Source: Drosophila miranda (taxonomy: Eukaryota > Arthropoda > Insecta > Diptera > Drosophilidae). From it: a stretch of DNA of 64,000 nucleotides. The notes below the pieces were generated by a model. The model was not told the DNA's origin. It saw only the letters and a program-made list of their open reading frames with translations, and ran no database searches. Both the position numbers and the translations under genes were made by a program. The stretch covers positions 33,725,522 through 33,789,521 of the forward strand of contig NW_022881603.1 of the NCBI RefSeq assembly GCF_003369915.1, written 5' to 3'. Positions 31,638 through 41,400 of this stretch are shown piece by piece. Within the stretch, counting starts at the first letter, position 1, and each line of letters begins with the position of its first letter.

Positions 31638-34556
31638 ATGGGGGACGAACTCGATGAGAGTATCCGAACGGGAGCAGTCAGAGCACAGCGGGCTCGGGAC
31701 AGGTTTCAGGGGCGCAAGAGAAGGCGGCTCCAGGTGTGTGCTGCAGTCCACTCGGCAATTCGTCAGGATGACAGGCCATTCGCACGAGTGAAGTTGGGCC
31801 CGAGGACGCTGATGGGACTAATGGATACAGGGGCATCGGTGAGCCTTCTGGGGAAAGGTGGCCTGGAACTGATAGGAGAATTGGAGCTGAAACTTCAAGA
31901 CATAAAGAAATTCTCAGTACAAACAGCGGGCGGCACTCCTCATAAAATACTGGGACATGTGTCGACAGTAATGACGTATGGAGGCCAGAAGCAGACTATG
32001 GAGTTGTTCCTGTGTCCCTCGCTGAAACAACCGCTGTACCTAGGGGTCGATTTCTGGCGGAAGTTTGGTCTGGCTCCGCATATAGTAGGCCTAGAACGAC
32101 ACAAGGAATTAGCCGAAATTGATGCTGAGGTGCTGACTAGGAGTAGACCAACGGAACCGCACGAGTTGACGCACACGCAGCAGACACGTCTGGACCAGGT
32201 GAAGAACAACTTCAGGGCATTCGACACACATGGTTTGGGAAGAACGACGCTCGAAAGGCACGAAATTCAATTAATCGAGGGAGCCGTACCCGTAAAGGAG
32301 CGATTCTACCCGGTGTCTCCCGCGGGGCAAGAGCTGTTGTTTGCCGAGGTGGACGAAATGTTGCGCCTCGGTGTCATCGAAACCAGCGAGAGCCCGGGGA
32401 GCAACCGCGTGACGCTGGTACGTAAACCGGAAAAAAACCGATTGTGTCTGGATGCGCGGAAACTAAAGAAATTAACCGTGAAGGATGCTTACCCGCTGCA
32501 GAGCATCGAGTCAATTCTGAGCCGCGTAGAGGATACGGTGTACATCAGCAGCATCGATTTAAAGCACGCATTTTGGCAGATAGAGCTGGAGCCTGAAAGT
32601 CGGACGTACACAGCATTCACGGTGCCGGGCAGACCACTCTATCAATTTAAATCGATGCCCTTCGGGTTGTGCAATGCAGCCCAACGGCTGTGTCGGTTGA
32701 TGGATCGAGTAATTCCACAACGACTCCGAAGCCATGTCTTTGTATACTTAGACGATCTACTAGTTATTTCCCGGACGTTTGAGGAGCATATACACCTGTT
32801 AGAGGAAGTGGCCAAATGTCTCAGGAGGCAAACCTGACAATTGGAAGAAAAAAATCGAAATTCGGCTATAAATATTTAAAGTATTTAGGGTACATCGTAG
32901 GCGACGGCGCACTTAGGACAGATCCGGAGAAAGTACAGGCGATCACCCAAATACCAATGCCAAGGATCGGGAGACAAATCCGGAGATTTTTGGGGACAGC
33001 TGGCTGGTATCGGCGGTTTATCCGAAATTTCTCGGCACTCTCAGCTCCTCTGACAGACTGTCTGAAAGGAAAGGAGGCAGAAAAATCGTTCGAGGAGCTC
33101 AAAAAAGCACTTACTAGTGCCCCCGTGCTACATCACCCAGACTTTAAGAAGCACTTCTTCATCCAGTGTGATGCGAGCCACGTGGGGATTGGAGCAGTTC
33201 TCTTCCAGAGGGATGATGAAGGAGCAGAGCACCCGATCGCATTCTTTTCGGCGATGCTAAGAGGGGCACAGCTCAACTATAGCGTGCCAGAGAAGGAGTG
33301 TCTGGCGGCGGTAAGAGCCATAGAGAAGTTCCGTGCATACGTAGAACTGATGCCATTCACGGTGATAACAGATCACGCGAGTTTGCAGTGGCTCATGCGA
33401 TTCAAAGCACTGGATGGGAGGCTAGCCAGGTGGGCGTTGGCTCTCCAGGCTTATGACTTCGAAATCGAGCACCGCAAAGGAAAGGAAAATATCGTCGCCG
33501 ATATGCTGTCACGTCCCTTTGACGTTGGAGTTCGTCCTATCGACTTCATGGAGTTCGACACCACAGCCTTCGAGGATGAAGAATACCGAAGAAAAATTGA
33601 GTCGGTCCAGAGCGATGAGGATGAGTTCCCAGACCTGAAGGTGGAGGAAGGACTGCTGTTTAAGCGCACACAATTTGGCCGGCCGGAATTAGAGGAGTTT
33701 TCGTGGAAGCTATGGATCCCGGATGCCCTGACGAGCACACTAATCCAACAGGCTCACGACAGCGATGTGGCAATGCATGGAGGAATCGCGAGGACACTGG
33801 GACGGCTGCGACAGTTCTATTATTGGACCCGGATGACCGTGCAGGTGAAGGCATATGTGGCTGATTGTAACACCTGCAAAGAAACAAAGCATTCAACACA
33901 GGTTCACCGTCCACTCATGGGGGCCGAAACCAGAACCGAGAGGCCGATTCAAAAGCTGTACCTGGATTTGCTGGGAACATATTCGAGGACACTAAGTGGC
34001 AATGTGGTCATACTACTGAAATAGTGCATACCGATAATGGAAAGCAATTTGTGTCAGCTGGATTCTCTCAATTCCTGGATAGGAGAAGCATAAGGCACCT
34101 GAAGTCGGGGAACTATGCACCGCAGGCGATCGCGGCCGAACGAGTGAACCAGACTGTACTGGCAGCAATATGGACATACGCTAGTGAGGATCACACGCGC
34201 TGGGACGAGAAGCTGACGGAGATCCAGTGTGTGGCTATGAGCGCTATACACACGGGTATCGGGACGTCGCCATACTTTGTGTTGTTTGGGCAGCACATGT
34301 TTACTAGCGGCCGAGATTATAAATCGGCACGCAGACTGGGCGCCCTAAATGATGCACAAATGTCACCCTTGGCGAGGAGTGACAAGATGGAGATAGTCCG
34401 AGATGAGGTCCGAGGAAACTCTCATGAAGCCTACAACAGAGCGAAGAACAGGTATAATCGAAAAGCTCGAGAAATTAGGTACTCACCGGGTCAGGAGATA
34501 TATAAGCGGAATTTCGTGTTGAGCAAATTTAAAAATAACATCAACGCGAAGTTCAG
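31638..34556 (+). pseudogene. Gypsy pol, copy B, frameshifted
   Basis: The frame enters at the pol ATG-like codon at 31638 and includes protease (LMDTGASVSLLG) and RT with YLDDLL. A 1-bp deletion near 32822 (CTCAGGAGG for CTCAAGGAGG) breaks the frame after VAKCL. The second frame resumes to 34024 with RNase H and the integrase zinc finger. It has a private in-frame deletion near 33073 in the connection region and the shared 113-bp integrase deletion at about 34015. A third piece (34024-34584) carries the remaining integrase core. Confidence 0.9.
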
Positions 34557-36086
34557 GCTCAAAGAGAAATTAGGAACTTTTTAGTATACAAATGAAATGA
34601 GGACTACAGGACGAAGTGTAGGACGAAGGGATCCAGCCTCATAGACATATTTCCAGACATACCCAGTAAACCCTAGCATTTTTCTCTTAAATGGAATGCT
34701 AAAAGCAACAAGACCATTAACAGACTTATGACGGGACACACATACGACAAAGTCTTCCTACACAGAATCAAAGCAATTGACTCAAATATCTGCGAAACGT
34801 GCAATGTAACTGAATATGCCGAACACCTGATCTTCGATTGCCAAAGACTTGCCGGGCTCAGAAGGAAATTCAAAACCTTTAAATATTATAACAATTTACA
34901 TCAATTATTAATCAAAAAAGAGCCGCTACATTGTTATGATCCGCCTCTTTGCCACCCTGGCCTATCGTTCCCAGCTAGCTCACGGGGAAGTCAGGGGTGT
35001 TTCCGACCCGATAAGCCAGGGGACGGATTGAACAAAACAAAAAAACAAAAAAAAAACATACAAAAAAAACAAATCTTATTTATAGGACAGACTTGTCCTC
35101 GTTGGCACTTTCGTCAGCGGGGATAGTTGGTTTCGTTATCCCTAGCAGGGTCCCACCCTTCCATGAGCGCCACCTTTTGAATTCGCTCCCTTTTCATATT
35201 CAGGGTCCCGCTCTTCTTCTCGCTCTCGTCCCACCCAACTACCGTTTTCTATTCACTCATGACTCTATTCAAATTTTCATTTTATATCCATTATATTTTC
35301 TTATTTATCTTCTTGAACATTATTAATTAATAATCTAGGTTTATATAAAGGAAACAAATACTAACACAAAAATACTAACAAAAAAAATAAACCCTATTTC
35401 GGCCGAGTTGGCAGCCCCCTTTGATAGAGGTTGTTGCTTCCTGATGCTTGCTGATGTTTACGTTTAATCGTGGTGTTTTTTATATGATCGTGATATATTG
35501 TTTAATTGTGGGTCGGACGGGTGTAGATGTGTGAAATGTGGTGATGTTATGTGATGTGTTATGAATGAGGGTATACATGCGTGGGTTGTGTGTGATGTGG
35601 GTGGATGAAGGTGTGTGATATTGATTCGTGTGGGTGTATTTCTGCTTTGAAGTCCGGATTCTTTCCCCGGGGGGGGGGGGGGGCTGGTGTGTGGGGACAG
35701 AAACGTGTCTCCAGTCGGTGCACCGTCAGCGGTGCCGGTGCTCCGCTGACGGTTCTCGCACCAGTTTTCCGGCCTGGCCAGTACCGGGCTGCTGCTGCCG
35801 ATGTCCGCCGCTTACGCTGATGTTGATGCCTGCCGCTGATGTCTTGGTGGGATCGTCGTCTCCACGATCACCAATTTTGTTTCCTTTTTTCTTTCAGGGC
35901 ACGTGCGGCCTCCACTATTCTCCACCGGAAACTCTCTTTTTTTTTTTCTTCCTCGCCCCGTTTCCTTTTCTCCCACGCAACTCTGCCACTGCTTCCCAGG
36001 ATCCACTATAGATGCCGCTGTCTCTTTCTTCTCCAGCCCTGATACCTATCGGCTCTCTCCAAAACCGCCCATAACACCACACTACC
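34557..36086 (-). other. Inverted segment in unit 3, left part (non-LTR 3' end + full inverted LTR)
   Basis: The same inversion as in unit 2. The non-LTR C-terminus and tail read on the + strand (34557-34927), followed by ACAT (34928-34931), the LTR in reverse (34932-36076, complete with TGTTATG...CATAACA ends) and 10 bp of Gypsy sequence (CCACACTACC) up to the BEL insertion. The segment resumes at 49341 after the BEL elements. Confidence 0.85.
34932..36076 (-). repeat. Complete inverted Gypsy LTR (unit 3)
   Basis: A 1145-bp reverse complement of the LTR at 58393-59535, facing the direct LTR at 30580-31628 about 3.3 kb away. It contains an unusually long G run (about 35669-35683). Confidence 0.9.
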
Positions 36087-36450
36087 TGGACGGTTTTCTA
36101 AGGGTTAAACTACAAAGAGAGTGAGAGCGCTCTAACTGCGATTGCCCACTCGGAGAACTGCGTCGTTTCATGCTAGGGCGGCGTAACCTCGTTTCCGATT
36201 ACCATGAAGAGTCTTCGTTTGCGTTTCGACGAAATCACAACGACAATTAGCAGTTGCAGCCGGCCGCGCTTAAACCCGTATTACCCATTACATTGTACTC
36301 TATACGCGATTAAGATTAAAGTTTAAGTTGATTGAAGTCCAAATGAATAAATCTCGAATTGTCTATATCGTGTAGTACATTATTAAACGCAAAGATTCCC
36401 CAGAGCATTTCTGCTCAACATTGAAATCTCGTATCGAGGATTTCACAACA
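36087..36450 (+). repeat. 5' LTR of BEL element 1
   Basis: A 364-bp direct repeat of 48977-49340. Confidence 0.92.
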
Positions 36451-36992
36451 TTTTTGGTGGCCCATGAGGGGAACCGCGTTTAATTCGTACTATACGCATA
36501 TGATTCTACCTCGTTCCGCGTTCAGTTAAATGTACAAATAAAATCATATTTTACCGGCTGCAACTGTAAACGGCAAACACAACGCAAACCAACGGTTTAT
36601 CCAACAGCCGCTATCTCTCGCACGAAGCAGGGACAAAGAAGACCAGACGATAGCTCTGCGCCTGGACAGTAGCACACAACAACAACACAAGCCGACGGTT
36701 AGACAGCAGCCTCTCTCTCGTGCAAAGCAGAGACCAAGAGACCAACGAGCGTTCTGTTGCTGCACATCATCTCTAGACACAAGGCCTCAACTCAACGCTC
36801 ACAGTAGCACAGTTTCTGCTCTCCGCTCGGACAACCCCAACAACAACGACTCGCAAGTTCTCTTAAGCTACGCTTTAAGCAAAGAGAAGCACTCCCGAGT
36901 ACCAGAGTAAGTGTTTCGTTGTGGGTATTTTGTACAAGGTCAAAGAGAGTGCAACTAAGGGTGAGAAAGGTACATACACATATAACAGCAAC
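36451..36992 (+). other. Leader of BEL element 1
   Basis: Contains the primer-site-like sequence right after the LTR and no supported gene. It holds a local imperfect direct duplication (CTCTCTCG...GCAGGGAC / CTCTCTCG...GCAGAGAC near 36612 and 36713). Confidence 0.6.
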
Positions 36993-38104
36993 ATGTCAAC
37001 AGCCGAGTCCCACGACCTCGAAGCCGATCCTCAGGTGGAGATCGACAATCTCAGTGTTATTCAGACAAATCTCATTGCGAGGGTTAATCAAACGGTGCGT
37101 AATTTCAGAAAGGATGGCGCAGATCGGAAAACAAAAGCTTATTTTCAAACGCGCTTACAAACTTTGCAACGGTTCTTAGGTGAATTTGAGCAAAATCATC
37201 AACGTTTGCTAATACTTCGATGTCCAAGTACGCATAGTTATGTGTCCAGCGAAGTGGCCTTTCGCTTTGATGAAGACTATACAACGGCATTCAGCATCAT
37301 ATCAGAGGCCTACGAAAATGTATGTCCAAGAGCACCACCGGTACAGCAGAATCCGGAGCCAGCAAATCCATCCGTATCATCAGTGCAATTGCCCAAGCTA
37401 CCTGTACCGACATTTACAGGCAAGTTTGTGGATTGGCCGGCATTTCACGATGCATTTGTTCAACTCATCCATAACAACCAGAAACTGTCCGACGTCCAAA
37501 GGTTTCATTTCCTGAAGCAAGCTCTTCCCTCGGATCGCGACGAGGATATTCAGCAGATGGCGCTTGCGGGAAATAACTATGCAACAGCTTGGAGTCTCGG
37601 CCTCAAGCGATACGACAACAAACGGCTGCAGTTTATGTACCATATGAACGGTTTGTATGACTTGCCACAGTTGACAAAGGAGCAGTCTGCTGATATAAAA
37701 CATATGCTTAATGTTGCGACGGTTTGTCTCAATGCTTTCAAGAATCTAGATGTTCAGCATTGGATGGCTCATCATCTCACTTCCAGACTGCCAAGCACGA
37801 CACTGCAAGCTTGGGAGCTCCATCTCGGTAGCTCTGCCGAACTTGCCACCTTTTCTCAGCTACAATCATTTCTCAACGACCGTCTCGTCAGCATCGATGT
37901 GTTCGAAAACCGAGGCCACTCCACGACGCGGACACCTGTGCCGCAGCCTGTCAATCAAAGGCACCCGAAGAAGTCAGTTGGCAACGTAACATACAAGGGC
38001 AACAGTTTCCACGCCAAGACTGCGGTTGCCGAACACACTCGCTGCCCTCACTGTAGCGACAGTCACAATCTTCGGCATTGCCCGGACCTTTTGTCCAAGG
38101 ACTG
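36993..38104 (+). pseudogene. BEL element 1 gag, first part (interrupted; continues 44482-44740)
   Basis: The likely start is the ATG at 36993 (MSTAESHDLE), with a good fly context. The frame contains a BEL/Pao Gag core of the DUF1759 type (LPVPTFTGKFVDWPAFHDAF, then RYDNKRLQ) and the first Cys-rich motif (CPHCSDSHNLRHC). It is cut at GACTG (38100-38104), where BEL element 2 inserted. Downstream of the insertion the same phase continues with two more Cys/His motifs (CLNCLSRSHALSKC, CTQCGQRHHTLLH) to a stop at 44738-44740. Confidence 0.88.
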
Positions 38105-38476
38105 TGTGGAGATAATGTTTTTTATCCCCAATCGGCCGACTAATTATTTCGAATTAAATAAAACTCGGCGCAGAAATAAAATTACGATATGTTCTTTAAT
38201 GCGTGACATCCAAATTGCAAGTGTGGCTTGCCTGCCCTTTACATTGCCGCTCCGATCGCTAAGCGCAGCTTCGCTCGGCCGACGTCGGTAGGCAGACGCA
38301 AAGCGGAGATAGCGAAGAGCGAGCTGGCAGAGAGCGTTTAGCAGGGCAAGCAAGCGCAGAGCTTTAACAAACAAATGAGTGACATAGACATAAGTAACAA
38401 ACAAAATAAGCGGCTGAGGGCCAAGAATTAGGTGCTATTTGGCAAGCAGCTAATCGGCTGGGTTCTGCTCCGAACA
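38105..38476 (-). repeat. 3' LTR of BEL element 2
   Basis: A 372-bp direct repeat of 44105-44476; the last codons of the polyprotein lie inside it. Confidence 0.92.
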
Positions 38477-41400
38477 TTCCCCCCCCGTTGGAAGGCAAAG
38501 GCTTTCAACAGATCCATCCTGAAGGGGCAGAACCGCTATTTTTCCAACGGCCCTCTTGAAAAGGCCTTTTTGAGTGCGGATGACGGCTACTCTGATGGTT
38601 CCATCTTTTCCTGGGATGACGCTCTCAATGCGGCCAAGCGGCCACCTTAATGGTGGCAGCGTTTCCTCCTTGATCATGACGAGCGCTCCTAGCTTGATGT
38701 TTGGAGACGATGACCGCCACTTGCTCCGCTCCTGAAGAATCGAAAGATACGCCGTGCTCCATTTTCTCCAAAACGCCTGCTTCATTTGACACAGCCGCTG
38801 CCATCGACTAAGTAGGTTGACCCGGAGATGCGCCACATCTGGCTCGTCGAATGCAGCTTTCGGTGCTCCATTGAGAAAGTGGTTTGGCGTGAGCACATCT
38901 AGATCATCGGGACTTTCTGTAATTGCATAAAGCGGACGGGAATTTAACAAAGCAGAGATTTCACAAGCCAAGGTCTGAATTTCATCAAGAGTAAAAATGT
39001 AGGTCCCGACGATGCGATGAAAATGATATTTAGCTGCTTTAACAGCCGCCTCCCACAAACCCCCAAAATGAGGTGAGCGAGGGGGGATGAATTTCCAGTC
39101 GATTCCACTAGAAACGCAGAGATGTGACACAGCCGACGTATGAGGATCGCTGAGGAACATTTGCCGAAGCTCCAAAAGCTCATTTTTTGCTCCTACAAAA
39201 TTTGTAGCGTTGTCTGACCAGATGATTCGAGGTTTGGGACGTAGACTTATAAAACGCCTTAATGCTGCCAGAAAGGATTCTGTAGATAGATCCCGAACGA
39301 CTTCCAAATGAGTTGCTTTGGTGCTAAAGCATACGAAGACAGCGATGTAACATTTGATAGGAGGCCTGCTTCTGACTTCCGACTTGTGATAAAAGGGTCC
39401 GCAAAAATCAACGCCCGTTGTGTGGAATGCTGGATTAGTCCTTACGCGATCCGCAGGCAAGTTTCCCATGATATGTTCCCTCAGCACTGGCTTCAAACGA
39501 AAGCATCTAACACATTTGCGAATGATTCCCGCAACATATTTGCGTCCGCCAATAGGCCAGAATTTTTGCCGAAGCAGTCCGAGCAATCCTTGAGCTCCTG
39601 CGTGGAGAAACCTTTCGTGAAAGAAGATAATAATAGAGACAGTGACAGGATGTCCCTTAGGAAGCAGGATCGGGTGCTTCGCGTCGTAGTCCAATTCGGC
39701 ATTTTGGAGGCGGCCTCCAACACGCAGCAATCCAAAGCTATCCAGAAATGGATTCAGTGAGGCCATCGTGCTTTTTGGGGGTAGGGCCTGTTTGCTGGCG
39801 AGGGCCCTTATCTCTTCCGAAAATTGTTGCTGCTGTATTGCCCTTATGAGCAAATGCGTACCATTTTTGATGTCGATTACGGTAAGTTGACCCTTCGACC
39901 GCGCTATGCCTTTGTCCTTGAGAATGTAGAATCGATATATGTAAGCAAAGACGCGCTGCATGGATCCGAATGAGTTTTGAAATTTGCAATCGTACGATAC
40001 ATCCCTTTCGTTTGAAACAACCAATGCTGCATGACGACGTTCTGGTACATCGGTCGGCAATTGCAAGCCTGCAGGCCACTCTGAGCTCTCAAGACGCAAG
40101 AATGGTGGTCCAGAGATCCAAAGGCTGCTATCCATTAGTTCAGCGGGCGTGGCTCCACGTGATATGATGTCGGCAGGATTCAACTTTGTGGGCACGTGAT
40201 GCCAAGTCATTCCAGCGGTGAGCTCCTGAATCCGCTGAACTCGATTAGAAACAAATATATTAAAATTCAATGGTGATTCTCGAATCCAGGCAAGGGCTAT
40301 GGACGAATCCGACCAGCAATGTATTTGGCATGGAGCTGATAATCCCTTAACTATGGTGGACACTAGTTCGGCTAATACGAGGGCAGCGGACAGCTCAAGC
40401 TTGGGGATAGTCATACTTTTCAAGGGCGCGACTCTGGATTTAGAGCATAAGAGATGACTTTGCACAATGCCAAGAGCTTCCGAACGCATGTATACACAGG
40501 CGCCATATGCTGCTTGGCTCGCATCACAAAACGCGTGCATTTCTAATCTGGCTTGCTGCCGAAGCACGTAACGTGGAAACTTAAAGTTTTTAACCATCGA
40601 CAACTGCGAAGTCAGCTCAATCCAAGTCGTATGTAGATCCTGGGGCAGGCTTTCGTCCCAATTCAATTTTAGGCTTTCGTTCCATAGCGACTGCATAAAT
40701 ATTTTAGCTTTTGTGATGATGGGAGAGATGAGCCCTAGAGGATCGTAGAACCTAGCTAGTGTAGACAGGACCGAACGCTTCGATATTGGGCCTGCAGCGG
40801 TTCCGACGTGAGCGAAGCTAAACAGAAGATTGTCCGTGGTGGGATCCCAAACTAGACCAAGCGCCTTGGTTACTTCAGTCCCGTCATGAAAGGTAAGGAA
40901 CTTTTCGCGATCCGCCTCCGATACGCCTTCCAAAGCAGCGGGTTCATTGGAACACCATTTACGTATGGGAAAACATCCTTTCGAAAGTAGCTCCTTTACC
41001 TGCTGACGAATTTTGATGACAGAATCAATGCTGTCCCCTCCAGATATGAGATCATCGACATAGAAATCTCTTCGAACAACATCAGCGCCAAGCGGAAAAC
41101 GCAACTCTTCATCATTTGCCAATTGATGCATAGCACGAATTGCTAAGAAAGCGGCAGGTTTGGTTCCGTAAGTAACAGTCTCCAACTTGAACACCTGAAT
41201 CTCCTCCTTCGGGTCATTGCGCCATAGGATGCACTGCACGTGCGTATCGGGATGGGAAACGCGTACACAGCGGTACATTTTGCAGATATCGCCACACAAG
41301 GCGACTTTAAAAAAGCGGAAACGAAGCAGAGTTATCAGAATTTTAGGTTGGATGGTGGGTCCAGCCATAAGCGCATCATTCAGTGATACTCCAGACGCTG

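Larger units (their letters stand above)
30580..34556 (+). mobile_element. Gypsy-type retrotransposon, copy B (unit 3), 5' part up to the inversion breakpoint
   Basis: It begins with TGTTATGGGCGG directly after ATGT (30576-30579). The LTR runs to about 31628 and then jumps, through a 7-base filler AGATTGA, into pol at 31636; the LTR end, primer site, leader, gag and pol N-terminus are absent. Copy C has the identical junction. The 3' side has the 113-bp integrase deletion and the inversion breakpoint (34556/34557) of copy A. Copy B therefore combines marks of A and C. Confidence 0.9.

Noticed and set aside
38144-38404. 86-codon ORF present twice (also 44144-44404)
   Set aside because: It lies wholly within the BEL element 2 LTRs; duplication reflects the LTR pair, and no domain is visible.
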